Positions 8,151 through 16,898 of a stretch of 64,000 bases of DNA are shown here, piece by piece. The stretch lies in assembly GCF_039839275.1 (NCBI RefSeq), contig NZ_JBDOQP010000001.1, forward strand, positions 558,001-622,000, given 5' to 3'. The translations under genes were made by a program, and so were the position numbers. Position 1 is the first letter of the stretch. Each line of letters begins with the position of its first letter. The notes under the pieces were generated by a model. That model was not told the origin of the DNA and ran no database searches. It saw nothing but the letters and a program-made list of their open reading frames with translations. This DNA comes from Aerobium sp039839275. GTDB taxonomy: Bacteria > Pseudomonadota > Alphaproteobacteria > Rhizobiales > Rhizobiaceae.

Positions 8151-8363
8151 ATGGCCCAGACCGGCACCGTTAAATTCTTCAATGCAACCAAGGGCTTCGG
8201 CTTTATCACGCCGGACGATGGCGCGAAGGACGTCTTCGTGCACATCTCGGCGGTCGAGCGCTCGGGCATGCGCACGCTCGTTGATGGCCAGAAGGTCACC
8301 TTCGACGTCGAGCCTGACCGCATGGGCAAGGGCCCCAAGGCGGTCAACCTCGCCGCGGCCTGA
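8151..8363 (+). CDS. cspA: Cold-shock protein (second copy)
   Basis: A 70-residue cold-shock domain protein with intact KGFGFI and VFVHIS RNA-binding motifs. It is about 70% identical by eye to the protein encoded divergently at 7314-7526. AGGAG sits 8-10 bases before the ATG. A strong terminator follows at 8407. Two neighbouring copies may allow different temperature or growth-phase control. Confidence 0.93.
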   Translation: MAQTGTVKFFNATKGFGFITPDDGAKDVFVHISAVERSGMRTLVDGQKVTFDVEPDRMGKGPKAVNLAAA

Positions 8364-8406
8364 TCACGGCTGCGCCGGTCCAATCCGGCGACATTGAACG
8401 TTGGGG

Positions 8407-8430
8407 ACGGCGCGAGATATCGCGCCGTTT
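8407..8430 (+). terminator. Rho-independent terminator after csp
   Basis: ACGGCGCGA (8407-8415) pairs with TCGCGCCGT (8420-8428) around a four-base loop, followed by TTTTC. Confidence 0.75.
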
Positions 8431-8546
8431 TCATTTGTAGATTTCGAGGGCCCTCCTGACAGCCTGCTGTCAGCAAGTTGCAGCGGCTTCGTGTGTCCGG
8501 TCGTCCGGGGCTTCCCATCGCGCCGGACTCCACCCATATTCCGACC

Positions 8547-11417
8547 ATGGCCAAAACTCCCGAGAAGAAGACCGCGCCGCGCGCGAAAGAAACCGGTTTC
8601 GGCGCGCGCACGCGCAAGAGCCCGCTGACCGACTATCTCGACGCCTCCGAACCGCTCCATCCCGGCGGGTTCGATGAGTCACCGCAGGCTGCGTTCGAAG
8701 GTGCGCCATTGACCGGATCGGTTTCCGACTGGGCGCGGCAGATTGCCGACGAGGCCGAGAAGCCGGCGACAAAATCGCCTAAGAAGGTTCCTGAAAGATC
8801 CGCCGCTCCAACGCGCTCCGCGCGGGGCACCTCGATGGGCGGAGCTGCCTCGCCGAAGGATCGCGCGGCTGCCGGCCTCAACCCGGTCGCCGGGCTGGAT
8901 ATTGCGCTGGAGGATGTCGATAGCCTGTCGTCTTCGGGAGTCACCGCCACGGTGGCGGCCCTGTCCAGGCTCATAGAAGGCGGCGATCCCAATCTCCAGA
9001 AGGAGGCATGGGTGCCGCACCGGCCGGCAAGGCCGGACAAGTCGGAGGGTGGCCTTTCCATTCGGATGGAAACCGAGTTCAAGCCCTCGGGCGACCAGCC
9101 GACCGCGATTGCCGACCTCGTCTCCGGCGTGAAGGAGCACGACCGGACCCAGGTGCTGCTCGGTGTAACCGGCTCCGGCAAGACCTTCACCATGGCCAAG
9201 GTGATCGAGGCAACGCAGCGGCCGGCACTAATCCTGGCGCCAAACAAGACCCTGGCGGCCCAGCTCTATGGCGAGTTCAAGAGTTTCTTCCCCAACAACG
9301 CGGTCGAGTATTTCGTCTCCTACTACGATTACTACCAGCCGGAAGCGTATGTTCCGCGCACCGACACCTATATCGAGAAGGAATCGTCGATCAACGAACA
9401 GATCGACCGCATGCGCCACTCGGCGACACGTTCGCTGCTTGAACGGGACGACGTGATCATCGTCGCATCCGTGTCGTGCATCTACGGTATCGGATCGGTC
9501 GAGACGTATACAGCCATGACCTTCCAGATGGAGGTGGGCGACCGGCTCGACCAGCGCCAGCTTCTCGCCGACCTCGTGGCGCAGCAGTACAAGCGGCAGG
9601 ACATCAACTTCACGCGCGGCTCGTTCCGCGTGCGCGGCGACACGATCGAACTTTTCCCGGCTCACCTGGACGATCGCGCCTGGCGGATCACGATGTTCGG
9701 GGACGAGATCGAGACCATCACCGAATTCGATCCGCTGACCGGCACGAAGACGGGCGACCTCAAGAGCGTCAAGATCTACGCGAATTCGCACTACGTCACG
9801 CCGCGGCCGACGCTGAACCAGGCGATCAAGTCGATCAAGGAGGAGCTCAAACATCGCCTCGTCGAACTGGAGAAGGCGGGACGCCTGCTCGAGGCGCAGC
9901 GTCTGGAGCAGCGCACGCGGTTCGACCTGGAGATGCTGGAGGCGACAGGTTCGTGCGCCGGCATCGAGAACTATTCGCGCTACTTGACCGGCCGCCGGCC
10001 CGGCGATCCGCCTCCGACCCTGTTCGAATACGTGCCCGACAATGCGCTCGTCTTCATTGACGAGAGCCACGTCACGGTGCCGCAGATCGGCGGCATGTAT
10101 CGTGGCGACTTCCGGCGCAAGGCGACGCTGGCCGAATACGGATTCCGGCTTCCGTCCTGCATGGACAACCGGCCGCTGCGCTTCGAAGAGTGGGACGCGA
10201 TGCGCCCGCTGACCGTGGCCGTGTCGGCGACGCCCAGCAACTGGGAAATGGAGCAGGCTGGCGGCGTCTTTGCCGAGCAGGTGATCCGACCCACCGGCCT
10301 GATCGATCCACCGGTTGAAGTTCGCCCGGCCAAAAGCCAGGTGGACGACGTGCTGGGTGAAATTCGCGAGACGACCGCCAAGGGCTATCGCACCTTATGC
10401 ACCGTGCTGACCAAGCGAATGGCTGAAGACCTGACGGAGTATCTGCACGAGCAGGGCGTCCGGGTCCGCTACATGCACTCGGACATCGACACGCTGGAGC
10501 GCATCGAAATCCTGCGCGACCTCCGTCTCGGAGCATTCGACGTGCTGGTCGGCATCAACCTACTGCGCGAGGGGCTCGACATTCCCGAATGCGGCTTCGT
10601 CGCCATTCTCGATGCCGACAAGGAAGGTTTCCTGCGTTCCGAGACATCGCTGATCCAGACGATAGGCCGTGCGGCGCGCAACGTGGATGGCAAGGTCATC
10701 CTCTACGCCGATCGGATCACGGGATCGATGGAACGGGCGATGGCGGAAACCGCCCGCCGCCGCGAAAAGCAGCTCGCCTATAACGAAGAACACGGCATCA
10801 CGCCCGAAAGCATCAAGAAAAACATCGGCGATATTCTCAGCTCCGTCTACGAGCGCGATCACGTCCGCCCCGACATCTCCAACGTCACCAAGGACGGCCA
10901 GCTCGTCGGCAACAACCTCAAGGCGCATCTCGAGCACCTGCAGAAAGAAATGCGCGATGCCGCCGCCGATCTCGATTTCGAGCGGGCGGCCAGGTTGCGC
11001 GACGAAGTCAAGCGGCTTCGCGAGATGGAACTGGCGATTTCGGACGACCCGCTGGCGCGCGAAGTCGAGATGGAGAGTCCCGATTCAGGGCGGCGCAAGG
11101 GCCAGCACAACAAGGGCAAGGCACGCCACCGTACCGCCGACGAGCAATCGCTGTTCGCCAAGCCACACTTGGACGAGATGGGCCGCTCCGGCGATTACGC
11201 GACGCCGGCGGGCGCCTCAGGATTCCGCAAGAACACGCTCGACGAGATGACCGTGGGGCGCACGGAAAAGCCAATGCCGGGCAGGGTGCCGACGAAGACC
11301 GATGGCGAACCGAAGCCCGTCAAGCGGGAACGCGCCGGGATCGGCTCCTATGAGGAACCCGCTGAGGTGCGCAAGGAATCGAGGCGGTCGAGAAAGACCG
11401 GAAGGCCCGGGCGCTGA
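8547..11417 (+). CDS. uvrB: UvrABC excision nuclease subunit B
   Basis: A 956-residue UvrB, the DNA-damage verifying helicase-like subunit of nucleotide excision repair. Walker A (GVTGSGKT) is at residues 206-213; the beta-hairpin segment YYDYYQPEAYVP and the helicase motifs (DESH, SATP, INLLREGLDIPE, QTIGRAARN) follow, and a UVR motif (LDFERAARLRDEVKRL) lies near residue 820. It is much longer than the roughly 670 residues of E. coli UvrB, with about 175 extra residues at the N-terminus (low complexity) and about 120 basic ones after the UVR motif. The ATG at 8547 is used; an earlier one at 8478 would add 23 unlikely residues. Confidence 0.96.
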   Translation: MAKTPEKKTAPRAKETGFGARTRKSPLTDYLDASEPLHPGGFDESPQAAFEGAPLTGSVSDWARQIADEAEKPATKSPKKVPERSAAPTRSARGTSMGGAASPKDRAAAGLNPVAGLDIALEDVDSLSSSGVTATVAALSRLIEGGDPNLQKEAWVPHRPARPDKSEGGLSIRMETEFKPSGDQPTAIADLVSGVKEHDRTQVLLGVTGSGKTFTMAKVIEATQRPALILAPNKTLAAQLYGEFKSFFPNNAVEYFVSYYDYYQPEAYVPRTDTYIEKESSINEQIDRMRHSATRSLLERDDVIIVASVSCIYGIGSVETYTAMTFQMEVGDRLDQRQLLADLVAQQYKRQDINFTRGSFRVRGDTIELFPAHLDDRAWRITMFGDEIETITEFDPLTGTKTGDLKSVKIYANSHYVTPRPTLNQAIKSIKEELKHRLVELEKAGRLLEAQRLEQRTRFDLEMLEATGSCAGIENYSRYLTGRRPGDPPPTLFEYVPDNALVFIDESHVTVPQIGGMYRGDFRRKATLAEYGFRLPSCMDNRPLRFEEWDAMRPLTVAVSATPSNWEMEQAGGVFAEQVIRPTGLIDPPVEVRPAKSQVDDVLGEIRETTAKGYRTLCTVLTKRMAEDLTEYLHEQGVRVRYMHSDIDTLERIEILRDLRLGAFDVLVGINLLREGLDIPECGFVAILDADKEGFLRSETSLIQTIGRAARNVDGKVILYADRITGSMERAMAETARRREKQLAYNEEHGITPESIKKNIGDILSSVYERDHVRPDISNVTKDGQLVGNNLKAHLEHLQKEMRDAAADLDFERAARLRDEVKRLREMELAISDDPLAREVEMESPDSGRRKGQHNKGKARHRTADEQSLFAKPHLDEMGRSGDYATPAGASGFRKNTLDEMTVGRTEKPMPGRVPTKTDGEPKPVKRERAGIGSYEEPAEVRKESRRSRKTGRPGR

Positions 11418-11534
11418 CGCCGCGCGGCGTGAGTAACCCTTAGTTAAGTATACTCGGCCAGGGGGCGGGAAGGGCACATTTCGTGATCCGTGTTCCGGTT
11501 GACCTGCCCTGGCACCCGCCCCATCTTCCGGCCC

Positions 11535-11903
11535 ATGAGAACACCGTCCATAGCGCTAGCATTCGTCGCATCCTTCACCGCCGCCTTCATCATCGGGGTC
11601 CATGCGATGCCGCCAAACGCGGTCATGTCGGAGGCGGCTGCGTCGGGGAGCATCGTTACTGCACAGGTGCCCGCGCCGCAGGGCTCCAGGTCGCGCGACA
11701 GGGACGACCGTTACAGGGATCGTTATGACAACCGCGCAAGGGACCGCTACGATCGGCGGCCGGAACGGCGCCAGTTCGCGGACTGCCATCGCGACGTGCG
11801 CACGCATCGCATCAATGGCGCGCTCGTGACGCACCGGCATGTGGGGAGCAATTGTTCGGTAAGGGCCGTGCGGCGCTCGAGCGAGCCCGCTCCACGCCGC
11901 TAG
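11535..11903 (+). CDS. Secreted basic Arg/Asp-rich protein, unknown
   Basis: A 122-residue protein with a signal peptide (hydrophobic residues about 7-22). The mature part starts with an Ala/Ser/Gln linker, then an Arg-Asp-Tyr repeat (RDRDDRYRDRYDNRARDRYDRR), then a small domain with two Cys (DCHRDVRTHRI, SNCSVR) that could form a disulphide. Similar RDRY-rich periplasmic proteins of unknown role are frequent in rhizobia. The start is the internal ATG, because upstream in-frame codons precede the signal peptide. No partner genes. Confidence 0.7.
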   Translation: MRTPSIALAFVASFTAAFIIGVHAMPPNAVMSEAAASGSIVTAQVPAPQGSRSRDRDDRYRDRYDNRARDRYDRRPERRQFADCHRDVRTHRINGALVTHRHVGSNCSVRAVRRSSEPAPRR

Positions 11904-11960
11904 CGCGACATGATGTCAAGCGGCCGCAACCTGCCGCGTTCAGGCCGAGGCTTTCACACG

Positions 11961-12191
11961 CTAGTAGCCCGCATGCTCCGCGAGGCCGGCGCTGACCATA
12001 TTGAGCGGCAGGCGGCTGCCACGCTTGTATGCGGCCATGATGCGCTCTGCCACGGCATCGCGCCGGGCCTTCTCGCGCATGGTAACACCGAGCTCAATGC
12101 ACACGGCATCGATCACCGGCTGCATGTCCGCCAGCTCATGCGGAGCAAACACAGCCCGGAGCGCCGGTACGTTCGTTTCAGTAACAGGCAT
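11961..12191 (-). CDS. Small conserved hypothetical protein
   Basis: A 76-residue protein with no recognised domain. The start at 12191 is supported by AGGAGGAG immediately upstream. The sequence is helical and charged (HELADMQPVIDAVCIELGV, KARRDAVAERIMAAYKRG), and resembles short rhizobial proteins of unknown function. It is isolated between a secreted protein gene (convergent) and the enolase-superfamily gene (same strand, 200 bases upstream). Confidence 0.65.
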   Translation of the reverse strand: MPVTETNVPALRAVFAPHELADMQPVIDAVCIELGVTMREKARRDAVAERIMAAYKRGSRLPLNMVSAGLAEHAGY

Positions 12192-12395
12192 CGTTCGACT
12201 CCTCCTGGCTGTGCGACTTCGTCCTGGTCTTTGCCCGGTCAAGTCGCCTCCCTTGATCAGAGTATGTGCAATTGTGGCGACATCAAGCGAATTATCACGC
12301 TACGGAAGCAGCAAGACGGGCTTGAAACAATTGTTGATTAATTTCGCGCGGAATCCGGCTACCGGAGTGAGCGGGCAGCTACTCTTTTGAACGCC

Positions 12396-13613
12396 TCAGG
12401 GCATCAACGGCGTCGGTGCCATGTCCAGGTGCAGGTGCGTGCCGTCGTAAGGATGCGCGTCGCACACCGCCTCGTCGAGTTCCACGCCCAGACCCGGCTC
12501 GGCCGAGGGAATGACGTTGCCGTCCTGCCACTCGATCTTCTTCTTGAGCAGGGTGGCGTGGAAGCCATCCCACGTCTTCAGCGATTCAAGAATCAGGAAG
12601 TTCGGCAATGTAACCGCGAGCTGGATATTGGCCGCGCCTACGATCGGTCCGCAATAGCAGTGCGGGGCGATCTGGATGTGGTAGGCCTCGGCCATCGCGG
12701 CGATCTTCTTCGTCTCCAATATACCGCCGGAGCGGCCGAGATCCGGCTGGAGGATGCTCGCCGCACGCAGTTCAATGACGCGGGCGAATTCCCATTTCGT
12801 GGTCAGCCGCTCGCCCGTGGCAACGGGGATCGATGTGCCGGCCGCCACCTGCGCCATCACTTCGGGCATGTCCGGCGGAACCGGCTCCTCGAACCAGAGA
12901 GGATCGTAGGGCTCGATGGCGCGCGCCATGCGCAGGGCGCCCGACGCGGTGAACTGGCCATGCGTGCCAAACAGGATGTCGGCGCCGGTGCCCACCGCTT
13001 CGCGGATCGCGGCGACCATGCGAGCAGATGTGTCGATGTCGATGAGGCGAGGCTGATGGCCGTCAAAGGCGGTGTAGGGTCCCGCAGGATCGAGCTTCAC
13101 GGCGTTGAAGCCCTGCCGCACATATTCGACCGCGCATTGGGCGGCCAGTTCCGGATCATTGTAGACGTTGCGATCCCTGTCTTCGGCCTCGGCAGGCACG
13201 ACGCTGCCGGCGTGTGGGTAGAGATAGGTGTAGGAGCGGAGCGTCTCGTGGACCCGGCCGCCGAGCAGCTTGTAGACCGGCTTGCCGGCCTCCTTGCCAA
13301 TAATGTCCCAGCAGGCGATTTCCAGCGCCGAGACGCACCCCATCATCGAGATGTCCGGGCGTTGCGAGAACCCGGACGAATAGGCGCGCCGAAAGAAGGC
13401 TTCGATGTCGTGCGGATCGCGGCCGACGAGATAGCGTTGCGCGCAGTCCTCGATCATCCGCGCCGTGAGGTGCGGACCGAAGGTCGCTGAATAGGCTTCG
13501 CCATAGCCGACGACGCCGCCATCGGTCGTCAGCTTCACGAAGATGAAGTAGCGTCCGCCGATGCCGGGGGGCGGGTTCCCGACCACCCATGTCTTCACGT
13601 CGGTGATTTTCAT
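12396..13613 (-). CDS. Mandelate racemase/enolase superfamily protein
   Basis: A 405-residue enolase-superfamily protein, most like the acid-sugar dehydratases (GalD/ManD group). Seen are an N-terminal capping domain, VKLD with Lys174, THGQ (residues 217-220), the EEP metal ligand (Glu243), the ATGERL ligand (Glu268), QPD with Asp291, and the general-base region APHCYCGP (His318). By gapless alignment from memory to GalD, the first metal-ligand Asp (of DFHGR) is replaced by Gly216. It overlaps the stop of the upstream GMC oxidoreductase gene by four bases, so the two form an operon, probably for catabolism of a sugar acid or related polyol. Confidence 0.88.
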   Translation of the reverse strand: MKITDVKTWVVGNPPPGIGGRYFIFVKLTTDGGVVGYGEAYSATFGPHLTARMIEDCAQRYLVGRDPHDIEAFFRRAYSSGFSQRPDISMMGCVSALEIACWDIIGKEAGKPVYKLLGGRVHETLRSYTYLYPHAGSVVPAEAEDRDRNVYNDPELAAQCAVEYVRQGFNAVKLDPAGPYTAFDGHQPRLIDIDTSARMVAAIREAVGTGADILFGTHGQFTASGALRMARAIEPYDPLWFEEPVPPDMPEVMAQVAAGTSIPVATGERLTTKWEFARVIELRAASILQPDLGRSGGILETKKIAAMAEAYHIQIAPHCYCGPIVGAANIQLAVTLPNFLILESLKTWDGFHATLLKKKIEWQDGNVIPSAEPGLGVELDEAVCDAHPYDGTHLHLDMAPTPLMP

Positions 13614-15226
13614 CGGTGATCCTCCAGTACCATGTCTGCGCCCTTCCAGCCGGTCATGATCGCTGCGGCGTTGGTGTTTCCGGCGACCACGCTGGGGAAC
13701 ACCGACGCATCGATCACCCGCAACCCGTCCACGCCATGGACCTTCAGGCGCGGCGATACGACCGACGATGCCGGATCGGGTCCCATTCGGCAGGTCGAAA
13801 CGGGATGATAGACCGTACCCGAGCGTTTGCGGAAATCCTCGATCAGCGCCTCGTCGTTCTGGACGTCAGGGCCGGGGAGGACTTCTCCGTCGATCGCGCT
13901 GGCCATGGCGGGCGAGGCGGCGATGCGGCGCAGGAACTTCACTGCGGCCAGCATCTCGTCGACGTCGTGATCGGTCGAAAAGGCATTGGCGACGATCCTC
14001 GGATGCTCGCAGGGATCAGCCGATCTGATCGTAATCGAGCCGCGGCTCGTGGGCCGGCAGTTGGAGAGGCCGATCGAGAAGCCCGGCCAGGCGTCGGGTG
14101 ACAGGATAGGTCGCTCTCCCGGCCTCGGAAGCACGGTCGAGAACGCCTGGAAATAGAGCTGCATGTTGGGACGGGCAAGCGAAGGATCGGTGCGGAAGAA
14201 ACCGCCTCCCTGGTTCATGCTCATCGACAGCGGACCGTCGCGCGTCAGCAGATAGCGCGCGCCGACCATCAGCTTGCCCCACCAGGGGCGCAGAAGCTGG
14301 TTGAGCGTCGCGTTTTTCGCTCTCCACGTGTAGTTGATGCCCTGATGGTCCTGCAGGTTCGCGCCGACATGGTCATTGGCGTGGTGCACTTCGATGCCGT
14401 GCTCTTGCAGGAGCGCCGCGGGTCCGATGCCTGAAAGCTGAAGCAATTGCGGCGCGTTGACGGAGCCGGCGGAGACGATGACTTCGCGACCGGCCAGTGC
14501 TTGAACGGTCTGCCCGTTGCGCATGTACTCCACGCCAATCGCGCGACGGCCTTCGAACAGTATGCGCGTCGCCAGCGCGCCGGTGACGACATGCAGGTTC
14601 GGGCGCTTCATCGCCGGCCGCAGGAAAGCCCTGGCCGCCGACATGCGCCGTCCACCACGCGTGGTAATCTGGTAGACGCCGACGCCCTCCTGGTCCGGAC
14701 CGTTGAAGTCGGGGTTCAACGGCAGTCCGGCTTCTTGCGCCGCCTTCAGGTAAAGATTGCAAAGCGGATGGACGAAGCGCGTGAGTTCGGTGACATGGAC
14801 CGGGCCGCCGCGCCCGCGCCACTCGTCCTCGCCGGCGTCGTTGTCTTCCATGGCCCTGAAGATCGGCAGGACATCGCTGTAACCCCAGCCCGGATTGCCT
14901 GCTTCTCGCCAGTCGTCAAAGTCGCTCGGATGGCCGCGCACCCACACCATGGCATTGATCGAGCTCGACCCGCCGAGCACCTTGCCACGCGGCCAATGGT
15001 CCGCATTGCCGGCTAGGCCCGGATCCGGCTCGGCGCGATAATTCCAGTTCACTGACGGATCGAAGAAGGTCTTGCCGTAGCCCAAGGGCATCTGCACGAA
15101 GAAGCGCCGATCGCTGCCGCCAGCTTCGAGCACGAGCACTGAGTGCCGCCCGTTCGCGGAAAGGCGATCGGCCACGACCGAACCGGCCGAACCGGAACCG
15201 ACCACGATGAAATCGAACTGCTTCAT
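13610..15226 (-). CDS. GMC-family FAD oxidoreductase
   Basis: A 538-residue glucose-methanol-choline oxidoreductase. The Rossmann motif VVGSGSAGSVVADRL is at residues 8-22, the first GMC signature PRGKVLGGSSSINAMVWVRG at about 79-98, and the second SAGSVNAPQLLQLSGIGP near 252-269. The catalytic His is in YHPVSTCRMG and a second His/Asn position is in GNTNAAA near the end. It oxidises an alcohol, probably choline-like or a sugar alcohol. It is translationally coupled (ATGA) to the enolase-superfamily gene downstream, so the substrate pair is likely related. Substrate unassigned. Confidence 0.92.
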   Translation of the reverse strand: MKQFDFIVVGSGSAGSVVADRLSANGRHSVLVLEAGGSDRRFFVQMPLGYGKTFFDPSVNWNYRAEPDPGLAGNADHWPRGKVLGGSSSINAMVWVRGHPSDFDDWREAGNPGWGYSDVLPIFRAMEDNDAGEDEWRGRGGPVHVTELTRFVHPLCNLYLKAAQEAGLPLNPDFNGPDQEGVGVYQITTRGGRRMSAARAFLRPAMKRPNLHVVTGALATRILFEGRRAIGVEYMRNGQTVQALAGREVIVSAGSVNAPQLLQLSGIGPAALLQEHGIEVHHANDHVGANLQDHQGINYTWRAKNATLNQLLRPWWGKLMVGARYLLTRDGPLSMSMNQGGGFFRTDPSLARPNMQLYFQAFSTVLPRPGERPILSPDAWPGFSIGLSNCRPTSRGSITIRSADPCEHPRIVANAFSTDHDVDEMLAAVKFLRRIAASPAMASAIDGEVLPGPDVQNDEALIEDFRKRSGTVYHPVSTCRMGPDPASSVVSPRLKVHGVDGLRVIDASVFPSVVAGNTNAAAIMTGWKGADMVLEDHR

Positions 15227-15366
15227 GAAATGACTGCGGGAGCACCTGCCTGTTGTGGGCAGAGCGTAGCGCTCCCAAGACCCATGTGTCTCGACCGCAT
15301 CGCGTCACCGCTTGTGAAAAATGCGACCGGCCGCTAGGTCAGGTCAGCATCAATGTCGAGGAAGCC

Positions 15367-15762
15367 ATGGCCAAGAGAAACGAAGCGAACCCGGTCGGCG
15401 AACTGACCCTGCGCACATTGGCGATGCCTGCCGACGCCAACGCGGCCGGCGACATCTTCGGTGGATGGGTCATGGCGCAGATGGACCTTGCATGCGGTAT
15501 CCGTGCCGCCGAGCGCGCCAAGGGCAGGGTGGTGACAGCCGCCGTTCAGGAGATGTCGTTTGCCAAGCCGATGAAGATCGGCGACACGCTGTGCATCTAT
15601 ATCGACATCACCAAGGTCGGGCGTACCTCGATGACCCTGCGTGTCGAGGCATGGGCGCAACGCTATCTTTCCGACCTGATGGAGCGTGTCACCCATGCGG
15701 ATTTCATCATGGTCGCTCTCGACAACGAGGGAAAGCCGTCGCCCGTACCCGCGGAGGCTTGA
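15367..15762 (+). CDS. YciA-like acyl-CoA thioesterase
   Basis: A 131-residue single hot-dog domain. The family motif GDIFGGWVMAQMDLACGI is at about residues 27-44, and ends with VTHADFIMVALD. Such enzymes cleave acyl-CoA thioesters in the cytosol and form hexamers. The ATG at 15367 is preceded by GAGGAAGCC and gives the normal family length. It is convergent with the HxlR gene, whose stop is 2 bases away. Acyl specificity cannot be read from the sequence. Confidence 0.9.
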   Translation: MAKRNEANPVGELTLRTLAMPADANAAGDIFGGWVMAQMDLACGIRAAERAKGRVVTAAVQEMSFAKPMKIGDTLCIYIDITKVGRTSMTLRVEAWAQRYLSDLMERVTHADFIMVALDNEGKPSPVPAEA

Positions 15763-15764
15763 CG

Positions 15765-16130
15765 TCAGGCCCGATCCGAATCGAAGCGCTGACGGGCGCT
15801 ATTGATGCGCGTGATGTTCTGTCGTGCCCAGCCTGCAAGCGCCCTGACCGGGATGCGCAACTCGCGCCCCAGTTCCGTCAGCTCATAGTCCACTCTTGGC
15901 GGCACTGTGGGGTAGACGGTACGTGTGACCAGTCCGTCGCGTTCAAGCCCGCGCAGCGTCGTGGTCAGCATCTTCTGCGAGATGTTTCCAATCGAACGGC
16001 GCAACTCGTTGAAGCGCATTGGCCCGTCACTCAGGAGCTCGACGACGAGAACGGTCCATTTGTCTCCGACGCGCGAAAGAACGTCGCTCACCGCCTGGCA
16101 GGCGGTTTCATCGCGGTGACTGAGTGTCAA
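15765..16130 (-). CDS. HxlR-family transcriptional regulator
   Basis: A 121-residue winged-helix regulator (HxlR/DUF24). Diagnostic segments are the early CQAVSDVLSRVGDKWTVLVV, LSDGPMRFNELRRSI, the recognition helix SQKMLTTTLRGLERDGLVTR, and VDYELTELG. The proposed start is TTG at 16130, seven bases after AAGGAGG; an upstream in-frame ATG would add unlikely residues and would read through the promoter. It is divergent from an NAD(P)H-dependent FMN reductase gene and probably controls it, and itself, through the inverted repeat at 16177-16193. Members often sense electrophiles or redox stress. Confidence 0.87.
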   Translation of the reverse strand: MTLSHRDETACQAVSDVLSRVGDKWTVLVVELLSDGPMRFNELRRSIGNISQKMLTTTLRGLERDGLVTRTVYPTVPPRVDYELTELGRELRIPVRALAGWARQNITRINSARQRFDSDRA

Positions 16131-16166
16131 CAAAGTGCCTCCTTGTGCACTGCGAAACCGGGCCCC

Positions 16167-16195
16167 TATATGCACCGGTATCGAAAGGATACCAA
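16167..16195 (-). promoter_or_regulatory. Predicted promoter of hxlR gene with operator
   Basis: On the minus strand TTGGTA (plus 16190-16195) lies 17 bases from CATATA (16167-16172), a good promoter. The spacer and -35 hold the palindrome GGTATC-N5-GATACC (16177-16193), a plausible HxlR operator. A further GATACC half-site occurs at 16210-16215 on the reductase side. Confidence 0.6.
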
Positions 16196-16241
16196 AACGG
16201 TTTCTTTCTGATACCCAGTTTGCAGCAAAGGATTCAACCCC

Positions 16242-16835
16242 ATGGCAAAACCAAAGATCGGAGTCATCGTCGGCTCCACGCGTCCGGGCCGTTTCGGTGA
16301 CAAGCCGGCCGAATGGATCGCCGAGCGCGCGAAGGCAACCGGCGAGTTCGACGTCGAGATCGTCGATCTGCGCGACTTCCCGCTGCCGTTCTTCGACGAG
16401 CAGGCCTCTCCGGCGTGGGCGCCTTCACAGGCCGAGGGTGCGAAGGCCTGGCAGGACAAGGTCGCCAGCCTCGACGGCTACATCTTCACCGCGGCGGAGT
16501 ACAACCGCAGCCCCACCGGCGTCCTCAAGAACGCGCTCGACTACGCCTACAACGAGTGGAACAACAAGCCGGCGGCCTTCGTCGGATATGGTGGCGTCGG
16601 CGGCGCGCGCGCGGTCGAGCAGCTTCGGCTGATCGCGATCGAGCTCCAGATGGCGCCGATCCGCAATGGCGTTCACATCGTGTGGGCCGATTATGCGCAG
16701 GTCGCATCCGGCGACAAGAAGCTTGGCGATTTCGCCCACCTCAACCAGGCGGCCGACGATCTTCTCAAGCAGTTCGGCTGGTGGGCAAAGGCACTGAAGT
16801 CCGCCCGCGCGGAAGCAGCGGCCAAGGCCGCCTGA
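16242..16835 (+). CDS. NAD(P)H-dependent FMN reductase
   Basis: A 197-residue flavodoxin-fold reductase of the NADPH-dependent FMN reductase/chromate reductase family. The FMN phosphate loop GSTRPGRFGDKPAEW is at residues 10-24, and YNRSPTGVLKNALDY (about 87-101), the typical flavin-contact motif, follows. GGVGGARAVEQLR completes the set. It reduces flavin or quinone-like compounds in the cytosol. It is divergent from the HxlR regulator with a 111-base gap containing an operator-like palindrome, consistent with redox or quinone control. A terminator follows. Confidence 0.9.
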   Translation: MAKPKIGVIVGSTRPGRFGDKPAEWIAERAKATGEFDVEIVDLRDFPLPFFDEQASPAWAPSQAEGAKAWQDKVASLDGYIFTAAEYNRSPTGVLKNALDYAYNEWNNKPAAFVGYGGVGGARAVEQLRLIAIELQMAPIRNGVHIVWADYAQVASGDKKLGDFAHLNQAADDLLKQFGWWAKALKSARAEAAAKAA

Positions 16836-16862
16836 GACCACACCATCCGTGTTTCCTGAAGT

Positions 16863-16894
16863 GGCGTCCCGTGATCGATGCGGGGCGCCTTTTT
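16863..16894 (+). terminator. Terminator after FMN reductase
   Basis: GGCGTCCCG (16863-16871) pairs with CGGGGCGCC (16881-16889) with one G-T pair and a nine-base loop, followed by five T. Confidence 0.75.
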
Positions 16895-16898
16895 CGTG

